Assembly (NCBI GenBank): GCA_946482635.1
Contig: CAMLSG010000025.1
Location: 1-35,426, forward strand
Reading direction: 5' to 3'
Source of the DNA: an uncultured Duganella sp.
GTDB taxonomy: Bacteria; Pseudomonadota; Gammaproteobacteria; Burkholderiales; Burkholderiaceae
Length of the DNA: 35,426 nucleotides
In this document: one piece after another, positions 14,690 to 24,300 of the stretch
How positions within the stretch are numbered: position 1 is the first letter of the stretch
Layout of the letters: each line of letters begins with the position of its first letter
Program-made: the position numbers and the translations under genes
The notes under the pieces: model-generated
Databases searched by the model: none
What the model saw: the letters and a program-made list of their open reading frames with translations, nothing else
What the model was told of the DNA's origin: nothing

Positions 14690-16078
14690 GTGTATTCACA
14701 GGCGCAAATCGATCCGGTCGTCAGTTTCCTGAACACGCAAGGTGAAGCGGTCCGCGGCACCATCGTGACACTCCAGCGCAAATCGCTGGTGATGGAAGTG
14801 TATAACCCATACTCCATCGTGCAGGTCAGCGAGGTATTAAGCGAGCTGACGGTACGCATGGGCACCGCCAGCGCCTATATCGGCAAGGCTGTAGTGATCA
14901 GCATGGTCAACACCGGCCTGACCGCCGTGGTGTCGGTGACCCTGATTGACGAATGGCGCGAGCTGACCGAGGTGGTGATGCTGCCCGGCGCGGTGGGGCG
15001 GGAGGCGAGCAAGTTCGTGCTCGACTGGGACGAGCGCTTCCGCATCCGGCGCGATTACCAGATCGCCGTCAATGAGTCGCGCGCCTACCTGGCCGAAGTG
15101 GCGCGCTGGGTCGAGCAGGTCGACCTGTCCGACTCGCTGCCGAAGGAAGGCGGGCGCCTGCGCGCGGACGTGTTTGCCGAACTGGCCGAACCGCTGATCC
15201 TGCGCGTGCGCCGCTATTTCGACGATCTCAACAAGGAAGCCGGCATGGTCGAGCAGGAAGCGGCCGCCGCCCACCGCGCCTTTGCCCAGGGCGCGCTGCA
15301 TCCGCTGATCCTGCGCGCGCCGTTCGTGTTCCGCACCTTCAGCAAGCCGCTCGGCTATGCCGGCGACTATGAAATGGTGAACCAGATCCTGGGCGATCCG
15401 CGCCAGGGCCCGAGCACGTACTTCCAGATTGTTAATGCCGCCTTCCTGCAGACGGCGGTGGCGGTGGCGCACCGCAACCGCATCGATATCCTGGTGGACT
15501 TCCTGAAGCGCCATGCCGACGCCGCGCGCCGCCTGGGCCGCCCGTTCCGCGTGCTCAATGTGGGCTGCGGGCCGGCGCAGGAGATCCAGCGCTTCCTGCG
15601 CGAATACGACGAGCCGCACTGGCTGTCGTTCGAACTGGTCGACTTCAGCGAAGAAACGCTGGCCTGGACGCGCGGCCAGCTGGGCGGCATCAGCGCCGGC
15701 CTGGCGCGCCAGCCCGACATCCGCTTCGTGCAGGATTCCGTGCACAACCTGCTGAAGCGCCGCGCCGACGGGCCGCAGGTGGGCGCCGATTTCGACGTGG
15801 TGTACTGCGCCGGCCTGTTCGACTACCTGTCGGACAAGGTGTGCAGCCGCCTGCTCAGCTATTTCGCCTCGTGCATGAAGAGCGGCGGGCGCTTGCTGGT
15901 CACCAATGTCCATAGCAGCAACCCGGAACGGCCGGGCATGGAACATTTGCTCGAGTGGTACCTGATTTACCGCGACGAAGCCAAGATGGAGCAACTGCTG
16001 CCGCCGCAAGTGCGGGAACGCAGCACCTATGTCGATGCGACCGGCGTCAATGTGTTTGCCGAAGCGTCGTTGCCATGA
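14690..16078 (+). CDS. phcB: PhcB-like SAM methyltransferase (3-hydroxy fatty acid methyl ester signal synthase)
   Basis: A 462-residue protein starting at GTG 14690. Residues about 18-95 look like a PilZ-type beta-barrel module (GEAVRGTIVTLQRKSLVMEV). A helical linker follows. A class I methyltransferase fold starts at about 280, with SAM motif I VLNVGCGPA (288-296), an acidic strand end (ELVDFS) and DVVYCAGLFDYL as motif IV region. Protein type and gene order match Ralstonia PhcB, which methylates 3-hydroxy fatty acids to make the quorum signal 3-OH PAME or 3-OH MAME. The kinase gene follows in an ATGA overlap. The exact acyl chain length made here cannot be told. Confidence 0.82.
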   Translation: MYSQAQIDPVVSFLNTQGEAVRGTIVTLQRKSLVMEVYNPYSIVQVSEVLSELTVRMGTASAYIGKAVVISMVNTGLTAVVSVTLIDEWRELTEVVMLPGAVGREASKFVLDWDERFRIRRDYQIAVNESRAYLAEVARWVEQVDLSDSLPKEGGRLRADVFAELAEPLILRVRRYFDDLNKEAGMVEQEAAAAHRAFAQGALHPLILRAPFVFRTFSKPLGYAGDYEMVNQILGDPRQGPSTYFQIVNAAFLQTAVAVAHRNRIDILVDFLKRHADAARRLGRPFRVLNVGCGPAQEIQRFLREYDEPHWLSFELVDFSEETLAWTRGQLGGISAGLARQPDIRFVQDSVHNLLKRRADGPQVGADFDVVYCAGLFDYLSDKVCSRLLSYFASCMKSGGRLLVTNVHSSNPERPGMEHLLEWYLIYRDEAKMEQLLPPQVRERSTYVDATGVNVFAEASLP

Positions 16079-17436
16079 CAGGACCGGCGCCCTACGTGAA
16101 CGTTCACCTGCATTCGGCCTATGAATCCGATTTGCGCGCCTACCGCCTGCGCTTCAGCCGGGGCGGCGCGTGGACCGCGATCGGCCTGGTGCTGCTGGGA
16201 ATCGGCCTCGATTTCAGCCTGTACCCGGACCACCTGGGCGCGTTTACGCTGGCACGGGTGGTGGTGTCGCTGGCCATCCTGGCCATTATCGGCCTGATGC
16301 GCCAGCCCTGGGGCGCGCGCCACGTGGAAGCGATGAGCTTCGCCTGGCTGATGCTGCCGCAGATCATGATCGCCTGGATGATTGCCGTGACCGAAGGCGC
16401 CTCGTCGATTTACTACGCGGGCCTGAACCTGGGCGTGTTTGCGTCGGCCATCGCGTTTGCCTTCCGCATGTGGCAGAACCTGACGCTCGGCCTGCTGACC
16501 TACCTGCTGTACGCGGCGGCCTGCTGGGTGCATGACGGGCGGCCGCCGGTGGGCGGCGCGTTTGCCGTCAACTCGCTGCTGCTGGCCTTCAGCGCGGTGG
16601 CCAGCGCAGTCTGTACTTATTACAATGAACAGGCGCGCTTCAACCTGTTCCAGCTGAAGGCCGAACTGGCCGACAAGAACGCCCAGCTGGAAGCCAACAA
16701 TCGCAGCCTGGCCGAAATCAAGGGCCAGATGCTGCAGCAGGAAAAAATGGCGGCGCTGGGCACCCTGGCGGCCGGCCTGCTGCACGAGGTGAACAACCCG
16801 GTCAACTTCTGCATGATGGCCATCGACATTGCAATGGAGGAGCCGGGCGCCAAGAGCAGCGAAGTGCTGCTGGAGTGCCTGACCGATGCCAAGCAGGGCA
16901 TGCAGCGCGTGCAGTACATCGTGTCCGACTTGAAAACCTTCGCTTACCGCAAGTCCGGCACCGACCACGAAAGCGCGCAGTTCCTGTTCGAGCGCGCGCT
17001 GGAATCGTCGGTGCGCCTGGTCGGCCATGAAATCAAGGGCATCAAGGTCAATCGCCACCTGCAGCCCGACACCCTGGTGCGCGGCGACGAAGCGGCCATC
17101 ATCGGCGTGCTGATCAACCTGTTGAGCAATGCGGCGCTGGCCATGCGCAAGGGCGCCACGCAAGGGCCAGCCATCGATATCTATGCGGAAGCGCGCGGCG
17201 ACCGCCTGAAGATCACGGTGCGCGACAATGGACCCGGCATCGCGCCGGAAAATATCGGTCGCGTATTCGAGCCCTTCTTCACCACGCGCGAAGTGGGTCA
17301 GGGCCTGGGCCTGGGCCTGTCGATCTGCTACAGCGTGATCCAGCGCCACGGCGGGCTGCTGGCGGCCGAAAGCGTGCCGGGCGAATGGACCAAATTTACC
17401 TTTGACTTGCCGCGCGTGACCGGGGGCGAGAAATGA
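16075..17436 (+). CDS. phcS: PhcS-like membrane sensor histidine kinase
   Basis: A 453-residue kinase from ATG 16075 (MTGPAPYVNVHLHSAYESDL), inside an ATGA overlap with phcB; longer in-frame starts lie inside phcB. Residues about 33-185 contain about six hydrophobic helices with almost no periplasmic loop, as in sensors of hydrophobic signals. A coiled coil (about 193-222) leads to HisKA with GLLHEVNNPVNF (His 237). HATPase motifs are INLLSNAALAM (N box, about 347-357), DNGPGIAP (384-391) and GQGLGLGLSI (G2). In the Ralstonia model PhcS senses the methyl ester made by PhcB and controls phosphorylation of PhcR. This role is transferred by synteny. Confidence 0.85.
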   Translation: MTGPAPYVNVHLHSAYESDLRAYRLRFSRGGAWTAIGLVLLGIGLDFSLYPDHLGAFTLARVVVSLAILAIIGLMRQPWGARHVEAMSFAWLMLPQIMIAWMIAVTEGASSIYYAGLNLGVFASAIAFAFRMWQNLTLGLLTYLLYAAACWVHDGRPPVGGAFAVNSLLLAFSAVASAVCTYYNEQARFNLFQLKAELADKNAQLEANNRSLAEIKGQMLQQEKMAALGTLAAGLLHEVNNPVNFCMMAIDIAMEEPGAKSSEVLLECLTDAKQGMQRVQYIVSDLKTFAYRKSGTDHESAQFLFERALESSVRLVGHEIKGIKVNRHLQPDTLVRGDEAAIIGVLINLLSNAALAMRKGATQGPAIDIYAEARGDRLKITVRDNGPGIAPENIGRVFEPFFTTREVGQGLGLGLSICYSVIQRHGGLLAAESVPGEWTKFTFDLPRVTGGEK

Positions 17437-18551
17437 ACGAGCGCAGCCAGCCAGCGACCGTGCTGTATGTGGATGACGAGGAAATGGCGCGCAAGTATTT
17501 TGCGCGCGCGGTGGAGAACGATTTCACGGTGCTGACCGCGCCCGGCGTGGACGAGGCGCTGGAAATCCTGGCCAAGCCCGACAGCGACGTCGACGTGCTG
17601 GTGACCGATTACCGCATGCCGGGCCGGGTCGGCGGCGAGCTGCTGCGCCAGGTCGAACGCGATTACCCGCACCTGGTGCGCATCCTGGTGACGGCCTACG
17701 CCGACAAGGAAGTGCTGCTGGAAACCATCAACGGCGGCGACATCTTCCGCATCCTGGAAAAGCCGCTCGACACCAACACCGTGCGCGACGCCCTGCGCCT
17801 GGCCAGCGAGAATGCGCGCGAGCGCGCCATGCGCCGCCAGAGCCTGCTGGCCATCGAGGAGACGGTGGCCTTCCTGGCGCACGAGCTGAACACGCCGCTG
17901 GCCACGATTGCCAATTTCGCGCGCAATATCCAGCGCCGCGTCAACGGCCAGGTGGAAGACAATGGACTGCCGCTGCGGGCCGATATCGGCAATGCCGCCG
18001 CGCACATGAACGACAATGCGCGCTACTGCCTGTCGGTGCTGGCCTCGTTTGTCGACTCGGTCAAGCGCGCCAGCGTGGTGCCGACCGCGCGCCTGGCCAA
18101 CGGCAGCGCGCAGCAGATGATTGCGGCCCTGCTGGGGGTATACCCGCTGGCGGAAGGCCAGCGCGACATGATCGAAGTAGATGTGCAAGCCGACTTCACC
18201 GTGCGCGCCTCGCCCAACTGCGTGGCGCTGGTGCTGTCGTCCTTGCTGAGCAACGCGCTGCGCGCGCTGCAGGACCACCCTGGTCCCCGGATCAGGATCA
18301 CCGTGGGCGTCGCCGAGCGCCCCTTCATCATCGTGGAAGACAACGGCCCGGGCATCGCGCCGGCGCTGCTGAACCGCCTGCTGCTGGACCCGGTGTCCAT
18401 GCACGGCAACGAAGGCGGCAGCGGCTGGGGCCTGATCTTCTGCAACCGCGTGATGCAATCGTTCGGCGGCCACCTGCGGGTGCAGTCCGAGCAAGGTTGC
18501 TCCACCACCGTCACCATGAATTTCCCGGAGTTAGAGAAGGAACGAGCATGA
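17433..18551 (+). CDS. phcR: PhcR-like response regulator with C-terminal histidine kinase module
   Basis: A 372-residue protein starting in an ATGA overlap with phcS. Residues about 8-125 form a receiver domain with acidic pocket DDE (14-16), phospho-acceptor Asp 59 (VTDYRMPG), Thr 87 and Lys 110 (LEKPLD). Instead of a DNA-binding output there is a HisKA-like segment with FLAHELNTPLATI (His 150). An ATP-binding domain follows with LSSLLSNALRAL, EDNGPGIAP and GGSGWGLIFC. Receiver plus kinase is the distinctive PhcR layout. It probably relays the phosphate from PhcS toward control of PhcA. No phcA-like gene is in the window. Confidence 0.85.
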   Translation: MNERSQPATVLYVDDEEMARKYFARAVENDFTVLTAPGVDEALEILAKPDSDVDVLVTDYRMPGRVGGELLRQVERDYPHLVRILVTAYADKEVLLETINGGDIFRILEKPLDTNTVRDALRLASENARERAMRRQSLLAIEETVAFLAHELNTPLATIANFARNIQRRVNGQVEDNGLPLRADIGNAAAHMNDNARYCLSVLASFVDSVKRASVVPTARLANGSAQQMIAALLGVYPLAEGQRDMIEVDVQADFTVRASPNCVALVLSSLLSNALRALQDHPGPRIRITVGVAERPFIIVEDNGPGIAPALLNRLLLDPVSMHGNEGGSGWGLIFCNRVMQSFGGHLRVQSEQGCSTTVTMNFPELEKERA

Positions 18552-19540
18552 CAGAACAACAACCGACCAAGCAAGCCCCGGCGATCCTGTACGTCGACGA
18601 CGAGGCGACCGCCCTCAAATACTTCCAGCGCGCCCTCGGCTCGCTGGCGCCCGTGTACGTGGCCGAGTCGGTGGAGGAGGGCAAGCGCATGCTCGACGAG
18701 CACGCCGACGAGATCGCCGTGCTGGTGTCCGACCAGCGCATGCCCGGCGCCTACGGCAACGAGCTGCTGTTCTACGCGTGGGACCGCTACCCGCACATCG
18801 TGCGCATCCTGACCACCGCCTATTCGGAACTGGAGCACACGGTGGACGCGGTCAACCAGGGCCAGATCCACCGCTATATCCAGAAGCCGTGGGATATTGC
18901 CGCGCTGCGCATGGAGCTGAAACAGGCGCTGGCCCTGGCCAAGCTGCAAAAGGAGCATTCGCAGCTGCTGCGCGAAAAGCTGCTGGTGCGCCAGAAGCAG
19001 GCCGTGGCCAGCCGCATCGGCACCCTGTACACGCTGGCGGCGAGCCTGTCGGCCGGCCCTTCCTTCGTGCCGGTGGAAAGCTACCTTGCCGGCGCCCTCA
19101 GCGCCGGCATGACGCCGCCGGAACCGGACTGGCTGATGCTGGACCACTCCGACCTGATCAGCTCGGAAGCTTTCCGCAGCGCCGCCTTCGGCTGCGCCGT
19201 GCGCGACCACCTGCTGGACCTGGAGCAGCGCTATCCCGATGCCGATCCGGCGCATGCCCTGGCCCTGCTGGCCGAAGCGTTCGGCCCGACCTTCCGCGCG
19301 GTCGATGCCGGCCACGCGCTGTTCCTGCAAGCGTCGCAGCTGACCGAATTCCTGGAAACGCCGACCAGTGCGCCGGTGTCGTCGCAGCATGCGTTCTGGC
19401 TGGCCTGCCTGCTGTGGATGGGCAAGCGAGGCGCCTCGCTGCAGATGGCCAGCAGCGCGCAAGGCGTGGAATGCCGCCTGGTGCAGGCCGACGCCGCCCT
19501 GACGCCGTCGCAGCTGGCGGCCTGGGTCGAGCAGTTCTGA
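18548..19540 (+). CDS. phcQ: PhcQ-like response regulator
   Basis: A 330-residue protein from ATG 18548 (MTEQQPTKQAPAILYVDDEA), in an ATGA overlap with phcR and preceded by GAAGGAA. The receiver domain (about 11-130) has Asp 62 (VSDQRMPG), Thr 90 and Lys 113 (IQKPWD). A coiled-coil stretch (about 128-155) leads to a C-terminal region of about 170 residues without a recognisable DNA-binding motif. In Ralstonia PhcQ is the last gene of the phc operon and takes part in signal-dependent activation of PhcA. The 33 bases after the stop show no terminator hairpin before the convergent chemoreceptor gene. Confidence 0.82.
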   Translation: MTEQQPTKQAPAILYVDDEATALKYFQRALGSLAPVYVAESVEEGKRMLDEHADEIAVLVSDQRMPGAYGNELLFYAWDRYPHIVRILTTAYSELEHTVDAVNQGQIHRYIQKPWDIAALRMELKQALALAKLQKEHSQLLREKLLVRQKQAVASRIGTLYTLAASLSAGPSFVPVESYLAGALSAGMTPPEPDWLMLDHSDLISSEAFRSAAFGCAVRDHLLDLEQRYPDADPAHALALLAEAFGPTFRAVDAGHALFLQASQLTEFLETPTSAPVSSQHAFWLACLLWMGKRGASLQMASSAQGVECRLVQADAALTPSQLAAWVEQF

Positions 19541-19573
19541 CCCAGCTGCAGCTCAGTCCTAACTCGGTTCCAA

Positions 19574-20914
19574 CTAACGCAGCGCCAGTGCGCGCTGCGC
19601 TTCCCCCGCGGCCTGGCCGCCCATGAGCTGAGCCAGGCGGCGGGCATGCTCGAGCATGCTGGCCGAGGCGCTGGCCGCCTGCTGCACCAGGGCGGCGTTC
19701 TGCTGGGTCACCTGGTCCATGCCGCTGACGGCGCTGGTGACCTGCTCGATGCCGGCCGACTGGGCCCGGCTGCCGGCCGTGATGCCCTGCATCAGGCCGG
19801 CCACCTGCTGCACCGACCCCACCAGTTTTTCCATCACTTGCCCGGTAGCGCCCGCCAGCTGGTTGCCGTGTTCGGCCTTGCTGACCGAATCGCCGATCAG
19901 CTGGCGGATTTCCTGCGAGGCCGCGGCGCTGCGCTGGGCCAGGCTGCGCACTTCGCTTGCCACCACCGCGAAACCGCGTCCCTGCTCGCCGGCGCGGGCC
20001 GCTTCCACTGCCGCATTGAGCGCCAGGATATTGGTCTGGAAGGCGATGCCGTCGATGACGCCGATGATGTCGTGGATGCGGCGCGCGCTGGCATGGATGG
20101 CGCCCATGGTGCTGACCACCTGGGCCACCATGTCGCCGCCGCGCACCGCCACTTCGGAGGCGGAGGTCACCAGCTCGGTGGCGGCGTGCGCATCGTCGGC
20201 ATTCCGGCGCACCGCTTGCGCCAGCTGTTGTACCGTGTCCACAGTGCGCAGCAGTTCGGCGGCCTGCTGCTCGGTGCGCGCCGACAGGTCCTGGTTGCCG
20301 CTGGCAATCGCGTGCGCCGCGCCGCTGATGGCGTCCAGGCCGACATTGGCTTCGGCGACCGTGCGGTGCATGCGGTCGAAGCTGGCCTGCAGGCTGCGGC
20401 GGTCGGCCTCGGTCTGCACGCGCTGGCGCGCAAAGCTGACGGCGAAATAGCACAGGGCCGCCGTCTCGACCACGACGTACAGGGCGTGCACGATGATGAC
20501 CGGCAGCGACGGGCGGCTCAGGCACATGGTGCCAAAGCCGGCTTGCTGCAGGAAATTGAACAGCAGGTGATGCACGGCGACAAAGGCGGCCGCCGCCACG
20601 ATCACGCGCCAGTCCTGGTAGACGACCAGGAGCGCGAGCAGCACGAAAATGCCGAAGTGCAGTTCGATCATGCCGATGGCCTGGTGGATGTGCAGGGCGC
20701 AGAACCACATGCAGGCAATGCCGACGGCGAGACGGCTGGCCAGGGCGCGCGGCGCTTTCCAGGCCAGCCAGGTGGGCAGCAGGGCCGCCGGCGCCCCGGC
20801 CAGCAGGGCCGGCTGCCAGCTGCCATACCATGGGGCCAGCCCGAACGCCATGGCCAGCAGCAGCCAGAGGATGGGGATGAACAGCTTGTGCGCCTTGGCG
20901 GTGTGGTCTTGCAT
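19574..20914 (-). CDS. methyl-accepting chemotaxis protein with six-helix membrane domain
   Basis: 446 residues from ATG 20914 ([20 protein letters not shown]), preferred because GGAG precedes it at suitable spacing; an in-frame ATG at 20944 would add 10 residues. The N-terminal part to about residue 165 is a set of about six hydrophobic helices without a large periplasmic domain, so ligand sensing would be in the membrane. The cytoplasmic part carries the conserved signalling tip ([20 protein letters not shown], then [19 protein letters not shown]). There is no C-terminal receptor-methyltransferase pentapeptide. Its position against the quorum-sensing operon is suggestive but proves no functional link. 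Confidence 0.9.
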   Translation of the reverse strand: MQDHTAKAHKLFIPILWLLLAMAFGLAPWYGSWQPALLAGAPAALLPTWLAWKAPRALASRLAVGIACMWFCALHIHQAIGMIELHFGIFVLLALLVVYQDWRVIVAAAAFVAVHHLLFNFLQQAGFGTMCLSRPSLPVIIVHALYVVVETAALCYFAVSFARQRVQTEADRRSLQASFDRMHRTVAEANVGLDAISGAAHAIASGNQDLSARTEQQAAELLRTVDTVQQLAQAVRRNADDAHAATELVTSASEVAVRGGDMVAQVVSTMGAIHASARRIHDIIGVIDGIAFQTNILALNAAVEAARAGEQGRGFAVVASEVRSLAQRSAAASQEIRQLIGDSVSKAEHGNQLAGATGQVMEKLVGSVQQVAGLMQGITAGSRAQSAGIEQVTSAVSGMDQVTQQNAALVQQAASASASMLEHARRLAQLMGGQAAGEAQRALALR

Positions 20915-21066
20915 CGGGTGGTCTCCAGTCATTTTTGATAACACCTATTGTCTGGAAATAACACTTGCATGTCGATAATGTAGTGAAAGTGACCGGCCAT
21001 TACGTGCGCTGTGCCCGCCAAAGCTTGGCTAGCATAGGGGCAGCACGTGAAACAAGGAGGCCAATC

Positions 21067-21249
21067 ATGCCACGAGGAGCCAGCCCGAAACGGGAGCGCG
21101 AATACAAGGAACTCAAGCAAGAGTTCAAGCAGGAACACCGCTACCCGGGCCGCGAGGAAGAGGTCGCAGCCCGCATCGTCAACAAGCAGCGGCGCGAGCA
21201 CGGCGAAACCAAGGCCCAGAAGTCGCGCGCGGGACGCAAAGTGCATTAA
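21067..21249 (+). CDS. small basic protein, 'plasmid stabilization'-type
   Basis: A 60-residue very charged protein from ATG 21067 (MPRGASPKREREYKELKQEF) with a strong AAGGAGG ribosome-binding site. The MPRGASPKRER opening and the ARIVNKQRREHGE segment match small chromosomal proteins commonly labelled 'plasmid stabilization protein', a label without solid functional basis. No toxin or antitoxin partner is adjacent. It sits alone between the chemoreceptor and the hybrid kinase. A nucleic-acid-binding role is only a guess from its charge. Confidence 0.75.
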   Translation: MPRGASPKREREYKELKQEFKQEHRYPGREEEVAARIVNKQRREHGETKAQKSRAGRKVH

Positions 21250-21332
21250 GGAAGGCACATTAAGCAAGACTTTCTGGCAACTTTTGGCTCGAGAGTCGGT
21301 TATACTCGGGGCTTCGGAGAACCGGAGCTGCC

Positions 21333-24300
21333 ATGCCTGACGAAGCCTTGCCCGCACGTCCCTCCTTGCGACAGAGGATAGGCCCGGTGGGCCTGGGGGC
21401 GCTGCTGGCCGGCTTGCTGGCAGGCGCGGTGCTGCTGCTGGCCCTGCTGAGCGCAGTCCTGCTGGGCTGGCGCACCGCCGACGAACTCAAGCGCAGTATC
21501 GGCCAGGGCCTGGCGCAGCGCGCCGGCGACTGCGCCGACCAGCTCGATGCCGCCATGTTCGAGCGCTACCGCGAAGTCCAGCTGCTGGCGCGCCGCGCCG
21601 GCGCCGCTGCCGGCGAGATGAGCGCGGCGCAGCGGCGCCACGCGCTGGAAGACTTGCAGCGCACTTATCCCCTGTATGCCTGGATCGGGCTGGCCGACGC
21701 GGCCGGCAAGGTCACGAGCGCCACCGGCGCCTTGCTGGAAGGCGCCGACGTCTCGCAGCAGCCATGGTGGGCCGACGCCCCAAGCGGGGTGTATGTGCAC
21801 GATGTGCACGCCGACCCGGTGCTGGGGCGCCTGCTGCCGGCCAATGGCAGCCGCGCCTTGCGCGTGCTCGACCTGGCATTCCCGTTTTACGATGGCGCCA
21901 GCCGCCCGGCCGGGGTGCTGGGCGTGCAGCTGCACTGGAACTGGGCGCGCGAACTGCTCGCCGAACAGGCGCTGCTGGTGTCGCGCAGCGGCAAGGTGCT
22001 GGCAGGCCCGGACAGCCTGCTGGAACAAGGCGTGCAAAGCAGCGCGCTGGCGCAGGCCCGGCTGCAGCACGCCGGCTATGTGGAAGAGCGTTGGGCCGAC
22101 GGCCGCAATTACCTGGTGGGCTATGGGCGCACCCGCGGCTATGACGGCTACCCGGGCCTGGGCTGGACCGTGCTGCTGCGCGAGGATGCCGAGCTTGCCC
22201 TGGCGCCGGTGCGCCGGCTGCAGGCGGCGGTGGCGCTTGGCGGCGTGGCGCTGGCCCTGCTGTTTGCCCTGGTGGGCTGGCGCACGGCGCGCACACTGGT
22301 GCGGCCGCTGCAGCAAGCGGCGACGGCGCTGCAGGCGGTGGAACAGGGCACGCTGCGCGCGCTGCCGCCGCTGGCCGGCAGCTTCGGCGAACTGGACAAG
22401 CTGCGCCAGGCCTGCAATGCGGCGCTGCAGCGGCAGCAGGCGGACGCGCAGGCACTGGTGCAGGACAAGGCGGACCTGCAGCTGCAGCTCGGGCAGAGCG
22501 CCGGCGAACTGGCGGCCGCGCAGGAGCGCGAGCACGCGCTGGGCGCGCGCATGCAAGCCTTGCTCGATGCGACACCGGGCGCCTTCATCGGCCTGGACGC
22601 GGCGGGCATGGTGAGCGACTGGAATGCGCGCGCCTGCGAGATGTTCGGCTGGCAGCGCGCCGAGGTGCTGGGCAAGCCGGTCGAGCAGCTGTTGCAGGCC
22701 AGCGCCGGCCTGCTGGCCAGCCTGGGTGACGGCAGCGTCGGCCAGCCGGTGGCGCTGGCCGGCTGGCGCCGCGACGGCGCCCGCTTTGACGCGGAACTGA
22801 CGCTGGCGCGCTACGCCGCCGGCGGCGCGCAGGCCTATGCCGTGTTTGTGACCGATGCCACGCAAAGCCGGCGCAGCGAGGAGGCGGCGGCAGAGCAGTT
22901 GTCGGCGCTGGCCAGCGCCCAGCTCGAGCTGGCGGACAAGGAGCGCTTCCTGCGCACGGTGGCGGACCACAACCCGGCCGCGATCGGCTATGTCGACCAG
23001 GACGAGGTGTTCCGCTTTGCCAACCGCAGCTACCAGACCCTGCTCGGCATCGACCCGGCCGGCATGATCGGGCGCAGCATGAAGGAAGTGCTGGGCGACC
23101 TGTTGTACCGGCAGCTGGAGCCGCAGGTGGCGGCGGCCCTGCGCGGCGAGCGCGTGCACTTCGAAACCGACACCGAGCGCGCCGGCTGGCAGCGCCATTT
23201 CATGACCGACTATATTCCGGACACCGACGTGCAGGGCGAGGTGTGCGGCTTTCACATCGTCGCGCTCGACATCACGGCGCGCAAGAAGGCCGAATTGCAG
23301 CAGCAGGAAGCGAGCCGCGCCAAGAGCGCCTTCCTGGCCAATATGAGCCACGAGATCCGCACGCCGATGAACGCGGTGCTGGGTATCGGGCAACTGCTGG
23401 AGCGCACTCCGCTCAGCGCCGAGCAGCAGGAATACGTGCGCCTGATCCGTGCCTCCGGCAGCGCGCTGCTGGCCCTGGTCAACGACATCCTCGACCTGTC
23501 CAAGATCGAGGCCGGCAAGCTGACCGTGGTGGCGGCGCCGTTCCAGGTCGACGAACTGGCCGAAGCGATTGCCGCGGCCATGCAATCGGCCAGCGTCGGC
23601 AAGCGGCTCGACCTGCTGCTGACGCAGGACCCGGACATGCCGCACAGCCTGGTGGGCGATGTGCAGCGCCTGCGCCAGGTGGCGCTCAACCTGGTCGGCA
23701 ATGCCATCAAGTTCACGGCCGAAGGCGAGGTGCGGGTGCACCTGGGCAGCAGTGCGCCCGGCAGCGCCATGGAAATCCTGCAGCTGGTGGTCAGCGACAG
23801 CGGCATCGGCATGAGCGGCGAGCAGCTGGGGCGCCTGTTCAATCCTTTCGAGCAGGCCGACACGTCGACCTCGCGCCGCTTTGGCGGCACCGGCCTGGGG
23901 CTGTCGATTTCCCAGCAACTGGTGCAGCTGATGGGCGGCACCATCACGGTCAGCAGCGAAGCGGGACGCGGCAGCGAGTTCGTGGTATCGGTGCCGCTGC
24001 AGGTGGCGCGGCGCCAGCGCGCGGACGAAACGGAGGCCGGCGCGCTGATCGGGCTGCGCGTGCTGCTGGTGGACGACCATGTGCCGACGCTGCATTACCT
24101 GGAGGCGCAGTTGCGGAACTGGGGCTGCGCGGTGGAAGCCCATGCGGCGCTGCCGGCCATCGATGCCGGCAACTGGGATGTGGCGCTGGTCGATTCCGTA
24201 TTGCTCGATGCGCAAGGCAGCGCCGCGCTGGACGGCCTGTGCCTGGTGGCCCTGAACCGCAGCCTGGACCGCCCGGGGCGGCCGGGCGAAGCGGCGGCGC

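Noticed and set aside
19541..19573. Gap between phcQ and the chemoreceptor as a bidirectional terminator
   Set aside because: Only a short AGCTGCAGCT palindrome is present, with no stem-loop and no T-run.
19158..20831. 557-codon minus-strand frame overlapping the chemoreceptor and phcQ
   Set aside because: Shadow frame rich in Arg/Pro/Gly; the chemoreceptor is read in another frame of the same strand.
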